Shown piece by piece: positions 36,687-47,828 of a stretch of 64,000 nucleotides of DNA (the first letter of the stretch is position 1; the number at the start of each line of letters is the position of its first letter). The notes beneath the pieces were generated by a model that saw only the letters and a list, made by a program, of their open reading frames with translations, searched no databases and was not told the DNA's origin. The position numbers and the translations under genes are program-made. The stretch comes from Prostheceraeus crozeri (Eukaryota; Platyhelminthes; Polycladida; Euryleptidae), in NCBI GenBank assembly GCA_907163375.1, contig CAJQUW010016952.1, positions 1 through 64,000 of the forward strand, in the 5' to 3' direction.

Positions 36687-37800
36687 ACTCCGCAAAGCTC
36701 AAGGCACTACCGTATCTCAACATAGTCATCCTGGACCCCAACTTCACTCCCACCAATGACACCTACGAACTTTTCCTTCTCTCCCCTGGATTTGTCTCTA
36801 CGCCGAATGTCAATCAGCACAACCACATTAGACATCAAGTCAATGATTTCATCCGTAAAGTTCTTTGGAAATCAATCCTTCCAGACATTCCTCTACCAAA
36901 CGAACGTTTTGGCCTACTTCCAAATACCCGCTTTCCATCGCTGGAAATGATTCCAACCCCAACACTAGAAAAAACTGAACGTCTAAGGCAAGCAACCCGC
37001 TCCATACTCAATACTGCACATGAATGCCACTCAACTGCTAACCTCCCAATTAGTCTCCGCAACGAAATAACAAGATTGCAAAATAATTCCAATATTACAA
37101 TAAGACCTTCGGACAAAGGATGCAAGTGGGTGATAATGGCAACAAAACAATATGAACGAGAGGCAGAAAGGCAACTTCAACAGCAGGAATATTACAGACT
37201 GATCGACAATGACCCCAGCCCCGTAATTATAACCTCCTTAACCCGCATCCTCAGAGATCTTCATCAACGTCAATTTCTAACTAAGAAAGAACTCACATTT
37301 CTCCTCCCCACAACGCGTTACCAAGACAGAACCTTCAATCTCCTACCGAAGCTCCACAAAAAAAATGGCCAACACCAGGCATGCCGCCAGGTCGACCGGT
37401 AGTCTCCGACACTCGGTCTGCTACAAGGAATGCATGCAATTTGATCGACCACTTCCTCAAACCCATCTGCGAACTCCAAAGCAGCTACCTACGAGACTCA
37501 AATCATCTGATAGCCTTACTCAGAACAACCAAAATCAACGTAAATGATATCCTCTTCACAATGGACGTCGAATCTTTATATACCAACATCCCTACCAACG
37601 AAGGAATACAGACAATTTCCAGCTTCCTACGTCAATACCCGAACCCGAAAAGACCAGACCTTTCCCTCATCAATATTCTCCGACTACTCCTAACTTCTAA
37701 TGATTTTGTCTTTAACAACAGGAGATGGCTGCAGCATCATGGAGTAGCCATGGGCAAAAGCTTCGGCGGCTCCTACGCCAATCTCTTCATCACCATCAGT
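36677..37800 (+). CDS. Penelope-type reverse transcriptase (N-terminal and fingers/palm part)
   Basis: Entered in the -1 frame from ORF1, with no early ATG; the first in-frame methionine is at 36947. Visible features are a LLSPGFVSTP segment, a long helical region ending RPSDKGCKWVIM (fingers motif of Penelope RTs), LLPKLHK, then MPPGRPVVSD, FTMDVESLYTNIP (motif A) and GVAMGKSFGGSYANLF (motif B). Between LPKLHK and MPPGRP the frame changes by one base at an eight-A run near 37363, which is a likely indel site. The C-terminal palm, thumb and endonuclease are absent. Confidence 0.7.
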
Positions 37801-37826
37801 AGTTAGTATTGCGGACGCACTGATAG

Positions 37827-38030
37827 TGGATACGAACATGGATAGGAACATGTTCCGAATTGCGAATGCGAACATGGATATGAACATGTTCCGAATTGCC
37901 AATGGATGCGAACATGGATAGGAACATGTAAATAGGAACCGCGTTCCGATTGATAGGCAAATTGAGATCATACTCAATGATTCGGAACGGCTGGTTCCGA
38001 AATTGAATTAGAGTATGTGAATTAGAATAG
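37827..38030. repeat. Imperfect tandem repeat with GGAACATGTTCC palindromes
   Basis: About three diverged units of roughly 39 bp with the core GCGAACATGGATAGGAACAT. Two contain a (G)GAACATGTTC(C) palindrome (37845-37856, 37882-37893), followed by a CGGAACGGCTGGTTCCG hairpin (37983-37999). The array starts immediately after the truncated Penelope-like element 2 and before the virus-like element. Confidence 0.6.
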
Positions 38031-38249
38031 GGATGCGAACATCTATTTCGGTACTTAAACAGGTGTTTGTTTTGAGACTGCTTGCTCAAATGCGACAATT
38101 GTGGCCATTGTGACTATGATGACAATTTTTATTTTCATAATGCGTTTACAGATCAGAAATTATGTTATGAATGTTCTATTATTTACTAATCAGAATCCCA
38201 TTTACAGAATTTGCGAAATGAAAACAAGAGGTTTACAATGTAAGTGTAA

Positions 38250-38543
38250 TTAACCATAAAAAATGAAAGAAGGTAAGTCACGTCCCTCGGGGGACTCCGT
38301 TAACTTCAAGAAGTCCTCAGCCCATTCGAGGAATGTTGCATTGTTTGTGAAGTCGTGATCACACTCGTGTATAGGGCACTTCGCCGACAGTCCTTTTCTC
38401 CTTTGGAGTGCTGTCACTGTTAAAGTCTTCCAGAGTTCCACTTTACATCCGCAACACAAATTAACCTTCGCATCCAACGGTCCACCCATAATTACTTGGC
38501 TTTCATTTTGGTAACAGAACAGTTGTTTCTGGGTACTCATCAT
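38250..38543 (-). CDS. Small zinc-ribbon-like gene at left of the virus-like element
   Basis: About 97 codons from either of two adjacent ATGs (38543 or 38540). A minus-strand TATA (GGATATATAAGG) lies at about 38620-38632, in the right place for a start near 38595. The product has a CCGCK motif followed by LW, and later CPIHECDH, together a plausible four-ligand zinc site. The C-terminal part is helical. I do not recognise the family. It shares a Cys-x2-Cys then LW pattern with the gene at the opposite end of the element (47935-48384). The frame is open. Confidence 0.45.
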   Translation of the reverse strand: MMSTQKQLFCYQNESQVIMGGPLDAKVNLCCGCKVELWKTLTVTALQRRKGLSAKCPIHECDHDFTNNATFLEWAEDFLKLTESPEGRDLPSFIFYG

Positions 38544-38617
38544 GAAATAGATTCGTAATAGATTCTTAATGTCTACTGAAGTCACGAGGATTAGAACTTG
38601 CTTAATTGGAACAATGT

Positions 38618-38700
38618 CATCCTTATATATCCCTTTAGGGAAAATCGGAACCTCTCTGATTGGCTGTTGGGAATTCCTTTGTTTAAAAAGTATATAAGTC
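38618..38700. promoter_or_regulatory. Bidirectional promoter, left end of the virus-like element
   Basis: A minus-strand TATA at 38620-38632 and a plus-strand TATATAAG at 38691-38698 face outward. Between them lies GATTGGCTGTT (38659-38669), an inverted CCAAT-type box. The two transcripts would serve the genes at 38250-38543 and 38791-39192. The same ATTGGCTGTT word is in the right-hand promoter. Confidence 0.55.
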
Positions 38701-38790
38701 CTAGCTGTGTACCAATTCTCATCAAAGGTTCTAATCCTCAAGTACCATATTATCAGCTATCTTATCTATATTATTCTAATCACATTGAAA

Positions 38791-39192
38791 ATGGAACGTA
38801 TCACAGCATCTCCCACTTCTCCTGTTGAAAGGACGGAATCGCCATGCGAACCCAGAGTGTTCGTAAGAGGACCTGTAACTCCTGATCATGAATCATCAGA
38901 AGATGAAAGTTTGGTACTACAGAGGAGTATCATCGAAACACCGGTGGAAGCTCTCATAACAGTCAAGACACGTAGTGGAAGTCAGGTTCGAAATGCTCCA
39001 CGAAAAACAAACATGAAGCGGATATGTGTGCGATTAGAGCCTGAAGAACAGAATTTGACAACTGCGCTGGAGTTCATCATAATGGATCCAGCCACGCCTC
39101 GCCGCTGCCCTAGTGCCCCCAAAAAGACAAGAGTATGTGTTCGAGTTGACCTGAAGAGACTGATTCCCTTCCCCAACATTGAAAATATGTAA
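38791..39192 (+). CDS. Small basic/Ser-Pro gene of the virus-like element
   Basis: 133 codons from an ATG preceded by GAAA, about 95 nt after the plus-strand TATA box, so I prefer it to the upstream ATG at 38707. The protein has an N-terminal Ser/Thr-Pro region (TASPTSPVERTESP), an acidic patch, and two similar basic blocks (APRKTNMKRICVRLEPE and APKKTRVCVRVDLKR), an internal duplication. No known domain was recognised. It could be a DNA-binding or regulatory protein of the element. The frame is open. Confidence 0.45.
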   Translation: MERITASPTSPVERTESPCEPRVFVRGPVTPDHESSEDESLVLQRSIIETPVEALITVKTRSGSQVRNAPRKTNMKRICVRLEPEEQNLTTALEFIIMDPATPRRCPSAPKKTRVCVRVDLKRLIPFPNIENM

Positions 39193-39479
39193 TTTTTCAT
39201 CTTTAATAACACTTACATAAATGAACAATCTTGTTTTTATAATTTCACAAATCGAATTTCTGATAGGATTTGAATGGGAACTGGGGATAGATATATTCAT
39301 CTCTGAAATAGCTACCTATAAGTATTTCTAAGTTTAATATTTCGAAGATATATATTTCAAATCACTTGTTTGAGACTTTGAAACAGCACCGAACATAGTA
39401 GAACAAATTTGAAATGAATATTAATGTGTAATTCAAATGATAGTCAAATTGGATGAAAGCTTGAATAGATTTACAGTGT

Positions 39480-39850
39480 TTTTGAATGCTTTTTTCACCT
39501 TAGGATGATATCATACATATTGCATACAATACATCATAAGCTAGAGAATGAAAAGACCTTTCTAATGATATAAGGTATGTACCCATTCGATGAAGAAATC
39601 CCTGTTGCATGCAAGTGTATGCAGGAAGAAAAATTTATGATTTCAATTTCTAAGATTCTCAACTAAATTCTATCTATCTTTCAAAGGGCTATAGCTGCTT
39701 CGGATGGCGTCATACATATTGCATACAACACATCATTGGAATCAGAATGAAAAGAGCTTTCGAATGATATAACATATGTACCTATTCAATGAAAAAATCC
39801 TTGTTGTATGCAGGTGTATGCAACTGGAAAAATTCTAAGTTTTTCTCAAA
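39480..39850. repeat. Tandem duplication, two units of about 200 bp
   Basis: The segment with CATACATATTGCATACAA, an ATGAAAAGA word, then TGTACCxATTC and TGTATGCAG occurs at about 39502-39640 and again at 39698-39838, in direct orientation and diverged. Non-coding, within the virus-like element. Confidence 0.6.
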
Positions 39851-40052
39851 AATAACTAAGTTTTAAAATTTTTGAAAATTTTCAAAGTTAAAGTTTGATC
39901 ACTCGAAATGACCATAATGCATAAACTTCCACATGAACTTGACCTTGACCTTTGACCTTCATACACTTCATACACGGCGGAGGAGGTCCTCAAAACTCGA
40001 AAATTTATTTACCCATGGGTTCCGGGTGCCATAGATACTCTTCTTGCTTCCC

Positions 40053-40096
40053 AAACCCTAACCCTAAACCTAACCTTAACCCTAACCCTAACCCTA
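40053..40096. repeat. Interstitial telomere-type repeat (CCCTAA)n
   Basis: Seven consecutive units of ACCCTA or near variants (five perfect). It lies inside the virus-like element, 20 bp before a block of E2F-like sites. This is the vertebrate-type telomere sequence, written as its C-rich strand. Confidence 0.85.
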
Positions 40097-40114
40097 GATG
40101 CCATTAAATTTAAA

Positions 40115-40205
40115 TTTGGCGCGAAATTTGATTTTTCGAAATGTGGCGCGAAATTTGATTTTACGAAATTTGGCGCGAAATTTGAATTTCGATTTTTGCG
40201 CGTTT
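40115..40205. promoter_or_regulatory. Three tandem E2F-type sites (27-bp repeat)
   Basis: TTTGGCGCGAAA occurs at 40115-40126 and 40169-40180, with a near copy (TGGCGCGAAA) at 40144-40153, an exact 27-bp period. A fourth TTTTTGCGCG follows at 40193. TTTSSCGC is the E2F/DP consensus and this palindrome satisfies it on both strands. The array is about 340 bp upstream of a TATA box at 40523-40530. Confidence 0.65.
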
Positions 40206-40522
40206 TATGATCAGTTTGGATTTAACTTCTTAAAACTTAATGACTTTTTCTTTATTATTTGAATTTTGATGAAATCCTTAACTTAATTTCAATTTTAAAT
40301 GTTTAGAACTGCAGGGAATCGATCTTCATCACATGTTAATTGGTTTAACTTCGCGGTTACATGTACCACTCTAGCATCAAAGACTTTGATGGCACTTTTC
40401 TATTTCATCATTAAAATATATCAGCGGTTTAGTTTTGTTTGAATTGAACAGTTTGTTTTTCTATACCAATGTGATGTTATGATGACATCCGGTCTTTGTT
40501 CATGGTTCCTTTGTTAGAATCA

Positions 40523-40636
40523 TATATAAAGAAGTTGTAGAGCTCCGTTCTTCACTCATTTTTGAATTATTCTGTGTGCATAGCAGACCTCGTTCTCCAT
40601 CTCTCCGTTTTATCTATTTATAACTGCAATTCTGAA
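40523..40636 (+). promoter_or_regulatory. TATA promoter and 5' non-coding exon
   Basis: TATATAAA at 40523-40530, then about 80 nt of a pyrimidine-rich leader ending at a GTGAGT donor (40637). The matching acceptor is TTACAG at 41246-41251, 2 nt before the ATG at 41254. This is an apparent spliced leader for the Cys-rich gene downstream. Confidence 0.5.
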
Positions 40637-41251
40637 GTGAGTTCTACATTCTTCTATTCACTACTTTCTATAGTTTGGGAGTAGGAACATTACTAAGTTC
40701 TTATAACCAGATAGTTTAAAACATGTGGCTGGATCTTAAGTTAGCAACACTATATGTTATATTATTAAACAGAATTATCAATTTTCATAATTAATTATAA
40801 CATTTTCAAAACCTATAAAGCACACAAGCTTATATGATGAAATGTTTAAATAAAGATAAACATTTCCAAAGTGTGCTTCAAATTTGTAAATAATTCAAAT
40901 GCTAATTTTGTTTTCAAAGTGATAGTCTGTGGACCATTTACAAATTAAAAGTTGTTTAACCAAAGTCAGAAATGTTTATCTTTTTTAAAATATCAGTTTC
41001 GTTTCTATGATTTCATTTCGAAATAAAATAATAATACATCAGCTGATTTCAATTTCATGTTAATATGTAAACAACCCTTTTCAAGATAAATTCAACATTT
41101 CGACTTTCGGTTTCTATCTCGAAAAATATATATATCTCTCAGAAAATTAATGACTGTAGAATTACTTTCCAATATTTATACAATAGTTACTTAAATGAGT
41201 TCATATTTGCTAACAGACAATGTAATGACAAACGTTTTCCATGACTTACAG

Positions 41252-42340
41252 AAATGGTTCGTCAAGCAAGCATTGCACGCCAAAGATTAATTTTCCACTA
41301 CTGTGAAACTTGTAAACAACCGGTGCGTCATGCCAACAAGAGTGGACATAAAGACTGCAATTTCAAGGAGGGCTGCACTTATGTCTACTGCCTCACCTGC
41401 AGAGCCTACGTGCGAAGCACAAAAATGGCCAACGATGAAAAGTCCAAAACCTTCATCATCCGGCATGCATCCTGTGCGCAGAAGAATGGCAGGGGTGGAG
41501 TTAACCTGACATCCAAAGCTGAAAGAAACAAATTGGCTAGACTGTTCGCGAAGGAGGATAGGGCTGCAGAAGGAGTTCTAAGTCAATGCGCCGAACCCTC
41601 AAAACCCACCACAAAACCCCCACAAAAAGAAAATTTAAATCAAGAGAATTCCTGGACAGTGACTCTTCATCCAGTGATTTAGATGTGAGTACTGATAACT
41701 GCACATGCTAAATTTAAAATAAAAAATGAATAATGTTAAGAACATTTGTTTCGCTATGTATGAAGTAAATTCAATTTTTAAAACATTTCAGTGTTTTAAT
41801 CATTCATCGTTGGCCAGAGGTCTCAAGCGAAGAAAAAGACAAAGATTGTCAAAAAGTTACCTCAAGTGAGAAATGTAAGTCATGTTCATAAAAATTAATC
41901 ATCTTTGATGTAAAATAATATGTTATTTCTCTTTACAACTGTTTAAAATTCTGCCACCGGTACCGAAGATGAGTGCGGTAGAAGAAACAAGTAGCCCACG
42001 TCCCGTAAGTACAGCTGTTATAGTCGTTATTATAAGTTCCTCTCAGCACTTCTTAATGTATCATACATAATCCATTTAATCAATTATTCTTCTATCTTTT
42101 TCTACCGTTTCAGGTAATGAGATCCTTATCCCTGAAAAAGACCAGGGTTAATAGCGTCGCCTCAACATCTGCGACTACAACTTCCGTTGAGGATAATGAG
42201 GAGCGTCCCTCATCCGATGAGAGGGAGGATTCAGACGAGAGTAGCGAATCTTCAACATCGACCACCTCGTCCTCTTCAACATCGACCACCTCGTCGCCCA
42301 CATCTTCTGATGAGGATGAAGCAAGGCATTCCCTTGTAAG
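41252..42340 (+). pseudogene. Spliced Cys-rich gene of the virus-like element
   Basis: The first coding exon opens at ATG 41254. It encodes a Cys/His-rich domain (FHYCETCKQP, GHKDC, CTYVYCLTCRAY, RHASC) that looks like a paired zinc-binding module, followed by a basic, proline-rich tail. Downstream, splice-type signals (GTGAGT near 41686, TTTCAG near 41790, GTAAGT near 41876 and 42005, TTTCAG near 42113, GTAAGT near 42337) frame small exons. The last of these is strongly acidic and serine-rich (SSTSTTSSSS type). A nuclear regulatory role is plausible but unproven. The unit is probably broken in about one place; I recognise no family. Confidence 0.35.
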
Positions 42341-42714
42341 TACCGAATTTAATAATTAATAACTAAATCTCATGATTTCTCTTGATAAATGCTGTTCTAA
42401 AATTATAACAGTGATATCTATCTATCATTGGAGTGGGAGACAGTTCCTTCGCTTTCATTCTTTTACTAAAGGTCTTGCACTGAGGTTGGATAATGAATTC
42501 TATCCACATCTGGGTTTTGGCTATGGACTACATCTAACGTCAATTGCTACTGCAAATGTTACAAAAATTTATTCAAACCGAATAAGCAAATATCATTATT
42601 AATTCAAAATATTTAATGAAGATGTCGTAGAATGTGAAGAACGCATCATTTTGAATAAGCTTTGGTGTCAAGCCTTTGTCACTTATTGAGTTAGTAAAAC
42701 GATAGAATGCGACT

Positions 42715-43531
42715 GTGGGTAAGAAGTATGGAGAGAAACTCATGGCGCGGAAGGATAAGCTGGTTATTCAGAAATATAATGACGAACTTACAATTTATTT
42801 CTCTCCAACCTTGCGTCATTTTGTAAGACATGTATCGCCTATTATTGGAAGCGGTATGGTTTATGCTTCTCATGAATATCACACTAAAGCTGATTCAGTT
42901 AATGATGAATGGTGGGTGGACATCTATGGTGATCGCATCAAGAAAATTTACCAGTCTTATCAAGAATCTAAAGTTGCTATCAATATAATGCCGCATCTAT
43001 ATCATACAGTTGAAAGCTTCATTCATGTAGTAAATCCTTTTATACAACAGAAGTTGAAGCATGTGATGAAAAGTAAATATGATGTAAAGACACACCACAT
43101 TTCGTTTTCAATTGAAAATCAACGCGTTGTTCTGAAACTGGGTGATGACATTCAATATCAATTGAGTAAAAATTTGAAAAAACTCTTTGGTTTTTCAATG
43201 CTACAAACGGTGTTTGCTGCTGCGCATACGATTGGTATAGAAACACCAATGACACTTGATAAACATGAACAGCACCTTTACATTCAAAGTGATTTGATTC
43301 TACCTATTTCTGTTGGTGAGAAAAAGAATACATTTTACGTGATTTCATTCATGATAAAGACGCTTCATATGGAATAGTCGAGAAGATGTTTGAATTTATT
43401 TTCTATCATCCCGTCGTCAAACAAACTATACCATCTATTGCTATCAAAATTACCAATGGTTTACAAGAGTGCATCCATGTGAAAGATACTAAATCCCTCG
43501 TAACTTTAGTGTTTCGGAAAACAAAGTGAAG
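42715..43531 (+). pseudogene. Structural-type (minor capsid-like) gene of the virus-like element
   Basis: The product begins with a beta-rich region containing ELTIYFSP and DEWWVDIYG, continues with a long helical segment, then a VVLKLGDD-type beta segment, an LSKNLKKLFGF segment and an IQSDLILP segment. From memory this order matches a widespread protein of invertebrate Polinton-like and adintovirus-like elements that is thought to be structural. No signal peptide or membrane segment is seen. A polyadenylation signal (AATAAA) follows near 43554. It appears to have about one break. Assignment to a capsid role is inference. Confidence 0.4.
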
Positions 43532-43708
43532 TCATTGTGATATGTTTATTGAAATAAAAATATGTTTATGAAAAAGTCTTTCCACAGATATAGGGGGAAT
43601 GGGATGACTGTAGGCATATATTCACAAGGAAGAAACGATCTAATGCGATACATAAAACAGCAATGTTTATCTACGGAAATCAACATGAAAATACTAAGTT
43701 AAGGATGA

Positions 43709-46700
43709 TTATGCTAAGACGTCTCCTGAATGTGGTAGTGTGAGTTTAATTCTTTTGGGTGGTGGTATGTTTGTGTCAGGATGTCCATGTGGAAGAGATA
43801 TGTTATGTTCCAACCAGCACCTCTTATCCTCCCATGCTGAAAGCGCCCGTTTCCGAAAAGTATGAGGTTTGATCTCATGCGACTTAGATTTTAAGATTGT
43901 CATATTGACAAACGTTATATTTTATTTCTATAGGCTTTCCTGAAAGTTTTATGTTTTATGTTAGAGACCAATGATCTTGATATACCTTTAGCACGCTTAA
44001 TACTATCGTCGCTATCCTTTAATTTCATACTGTACATTTTTGGGCGGAGGAGAATCATTTCATCTATTTCCTTCCCTGCTGTCTCATCCTTAAAGTAGCC
44101 AAGTTTTGCCTTATTTTTGATGGCGTAGAGTGGGTGATCAGTAGGATAATTTGATGTATCAAAATATCTTTCTAAAGATTTTCCTACTTCATTCAAATTT
44201 AAATCTTTTTGAGTGGTAATACCTAAGAAGAAACTAACTGTATCACCACCCAACAACCGAACCTCTTTTACGAGAGGACATGGTTTTAGTATTTTATAAA
44301 AGAGTTGGTACATTTCAAGCTTAGAGTAATCTAGTACAGCTTGGCCAATATAGATGGGCTTGCACAACTCAACTTCAGATTTTATCATTTTAACACCTAC
44401 AAGGTCCTCATCGATAATGTCTCTATCGATGAATAGAGGTGATGAGACCAATTTCTTAAATTTTGTAACATCATTGACTAGTTTATAGTTTACACGTTTT
44501 CTAACATCCTCCATCGTCTTACCAAATAGACTATTATTCTTATACTTATAAAAATCTTTTTCAAAATTATTTTCGGCTAGTGCACGTTTCTGGCTGTTGC
44601 TATCAATATATGGTTTGAGGAAGGCTTTCTGTCTAACTTTAATAATGCGGTGAACTCTTTTTAAAATCATGCCCATTTCTAAATAAAATTTTAAGATGGA
44701 AAAGTGGACTAGATAGTTTTCCTTATCATATTGGGTGAGTAAACGTTTGCGGCAAGGCTTATAGTCGGGTTGATCGCATGATTCTAAATCTTTATGAAAT
44801 TGTTTCATAAAGTCGGAAAACATATCTTTGGTCACTTCACCTGATTCGGGTGCGAGTGGAAAATCTACGGTTTTATGTTTAATATTATTTGGATAGATTA
44901 GATCTATCTCAAAATAATATCCCCAATCACCTTCATCTGGAATTGCTATGTTAGAAGGGTTGGAGAGATGCTGAATTTTTACTATCACCTAACCAGCTAA
45001 ACTCAGAGTGAGGTGGAGGTTTGGATAGTGAACTACCATATAAATTATTTTTGTCATAATACTTAAGATGAGTCTGATCATCGCCTACTAAATTTGATTT
45101 TAACCTATGTTTATTTACAAATGTGAGACCACCGCGAATTCCTCGCTGAAATAAATTATACATCTCTGGATCTTGTAAGAGATGAATGGTCTCACCAGTC
45201 ATTTTAAAAGCAGACTTAAATGACATGGCTGGCAGACTGACAAAGTGGACGGGACCTAACTTATCTTCTTCTAATGCCACTCGTCGAAACTCCTGAAATA
45301 CATCAGCCAGCAAAAATACATCTAACTTAAGATAGGCAATCATATATTCGCCAAATGTATGGCAGTCAAATTTTATCCATGCATCTTGTGCATGATCATA
45401 ATCTTCGGTCTTACATTCTGCGCCGGTCAAATCATTTTTAAATTTATCTATGGGCGGAAGAGAAGTCTCGCCGAGTTTACTAATCGCATCAAAATATGCA
45501 TATGGAAAGACTCCTTTCCGTGTGATGACTTCATCGGTTAGATTTGGATATTGTTTCTTAAGATTTTGTGTTAGTGGAAGAGACTTTAGATTTTGTACGA
45601 GAGAGGCCAGTGATGCAGTCATAAATTCGTAGGAATCTAAAAATTTTATATCAAAATAGACCGTCTTATTTTCTTTAGTTTTATCGACAGGTACTTTTGC
45701 TGTCATAGCCATAAACTTCTCTCTCGTTTGTGCTATTACATCAAGCTTCCACTCTTTCATTTGACTTAAACCTCCTTTTATTATCATATGGCTGTCGTAG
45801 CCCTTGAAATTATGGAAAATGACGGGTAATGTACGCCGTTTCATCCTAAGTGAAAAATTGCATTTTGAACATAGTGCGTTTCTAAATTTACCAGTGATGT
45901 GATCATGGTCGCGCACTTTCTTAATCTTATCATCATCAAATGTTTTACTACATTTGAGGCAAACGTTGCAACTATCAAATTTTGCTTGATCATCTGCTGT
46001 CATATGCAATGATCTGCGATAGAGTTCACCATCATACTTTTGTTGAAATTTTACAGCCTGTTCGAGGAATTGTAGGAATTGGTAAATACAATCCTCACCT
46101 TGCCAGACGTGCATTTTATTTTTTCTATTTTGGAAATGGTCATGCTATACTTCATAGCAGGAAATGGCTGCCGCTCGATGGGTGTTATCATCTATATAGC
46201 ATTCGATGTCAGCATAGATGACACGAAGAGGACTTAGTTCATCGCCATTCTCTCTATATGAAAACTCCTTATCTTTGGGCATGCGCTCCATTTGTAGTTT
46301 ACCTCGCTTACACCATTCGTAATGAGTTTCAAATTTATTTTTACTCCTAAAGTTGCGAATGTAAGCGAGAAATTTTGGGAATACCGCAGTAGTGCCATTC
46401 CTCACTATCATCCTGTCTTACTAATAAAAGGTTGACAACGTGGTCATAACAACTCGAACGCGAGTTGTAGCGGACACCCTTCAATCCCTTTTCCCAAACA
46501 TGGAGAACTACTTTGATGTTGTTCAATTTTTCAAATTTTTCTATATCTTTAATTTTCATATCTTCACTTTTGCAGTCATCAAACTTTAATTCATTCTCCC
46601 ACTGTTGATACTTACTCTTACAGTATCGGCTATTCTGCACATCATTATAGTAGAGAATGGAGAGGACGGCATACTTAAAACAGTGCGATTCGCAATCTAC

Positions 46701-47661
46701 AGAAATGACTGCTGTTTTATTTTTTAAATTTTTCGGAAGTTTAAAGGAGCCTCGTCCAGAGTAGTTCTCTAATAAAGTGATTTTAATCATGGCAGTCTCA
46801 ATACCATCAAAAACGAGACCACTATCACGCTCGTTAAATTTATCTATGTTTAATTTTAACCCTTGGATATGAAATTTTATCCAAGACTCGCAGTCTACAA
46901 CTTCGGTTGCAGGAGAGGAGGGTATGTGAAACTCCAACCTCTCTACTATTTGACCAGTATGGTGGTCAATTTTTGCATATTTTGTTTTGAGATAGATGAG
47001 CGCCTTCATTCTAAAATTGCCTAAATTGTTGAAGAGCGCACCAATCAAAGATGAATTTTGATGAAACCATTCTTCAAAGTCAGTAATGGTTTCTGAGGAT
47101 TCCATCTGGTAGTTCCTCACTAAATTATTTATCGACACTTCAGAGAGTCGGATAGAGGAGGTGCTGTTAGTATAACTATCGTCACTGTGTGTATGTCGAA
47201 GTCTATGTGAAGATAGTTCAAAATGTGACTCAAAAGACTGAATGCATAAATCGCAAGAAAAGGAGACATCGTTAACAGAATCATCCCCACCTTCGGAGAT
47301 TGATGCTGACTTAGGTCTACAAACACCTCGCTTGATGTGTCAGACGAGATAACGCTTCCTCATGAAGATGTGTCCACAGTCAGCACATTCCCGATCGTTG
47401 CATTCCCGCGACAATGTTGACATGGAGTCGCTGTTGTTATCCGACTCGCTCGAGATGGGACTGGTATCACCTGAAAGAGAAATCATTCTATCATCTCTGT
47501 TCAAGTCTCAGTGTATTGTTACAACCTACCTTGACTCAACAACTCTAAACTTTCCTCGAGAAGGGAGGGCGTTGGTGATGAATTTGATGCCTGAAATTGA
47601 GGAAGATGCTATTAGCCACACGTTTGAGGGAGATGAGTGAAGAAATTTTCAACTTACCATT
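43709..47661 (-). pseudogene. Protein-primed family-B DNA polymerase of the virus-like element
   Basis: Replicative polymerase of the type found in Polintons, adintoviruses and relatives. Recognisable parts, in order on the minus strand: short leader exons with apparent splice sites and an ATG near 47660; C2H2-type finger motifs; a Cys-containing N-terminal domain with CFKYAVLSILYYND; exonuclease motif I (YADIECYI); an HNH-like Cys/His segment (CLKCSKTF, RDHDHITGKFR); exonuclease motif II (FHNFKGYDSH); motif A (YYDKNNLYG); motif B (KNNSLFGK); a motif-C region; and the conserved C-terminal KRALSAWEDKR region. It is broken, with about three or four breaks over about 4 kb, and individual parts are well preserved. 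The promoter lies at about 47829-47839. Confidence 0.75.
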
Positions 47662-47828
47662 TCAACGAAATCAAGTTTAAGATTGATACTTCAACAAGAT
47701 AGAGACTTCACTCAAATTTGGAATTCACGAGAGAGCAGTTCACTTGTACGCCTCAAATATAGAATTCGCTAGAGAACACTTCACTTATACGTCTCAAAGA
47801 CAGAGTGAAATGACACGAATGTCACTTT

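Larger units (their letters stand above)
33447..37800 (+). mobile_element. Penelope-like element 2 (SGNH ORF1 + RT), split by a pogo insertion
   Basis: Excluding the inserted pogo transposon (33703-36280), about 1.8 kb remains. A first reading frame of at least 219 codons ends at 36686. A second frame, starting in the same few bases, encodes a Penelope-type RT with a long N-terminal region. The RT stops being recognisable at about 37797, after the GVAMGKSFGGSYANLF motif, so the catalytic YxDD and any endonuclease are missing. It belongs to a different family from element 1, as the motif sequences differ throughout. Confidence 0.7.

Noticed and set aside
37800-38250. Terminal inverted repeat of the virus-like element
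   Set aside because: I compared it by eye with the reverse complement of 48390-48900 and found no convincing match.
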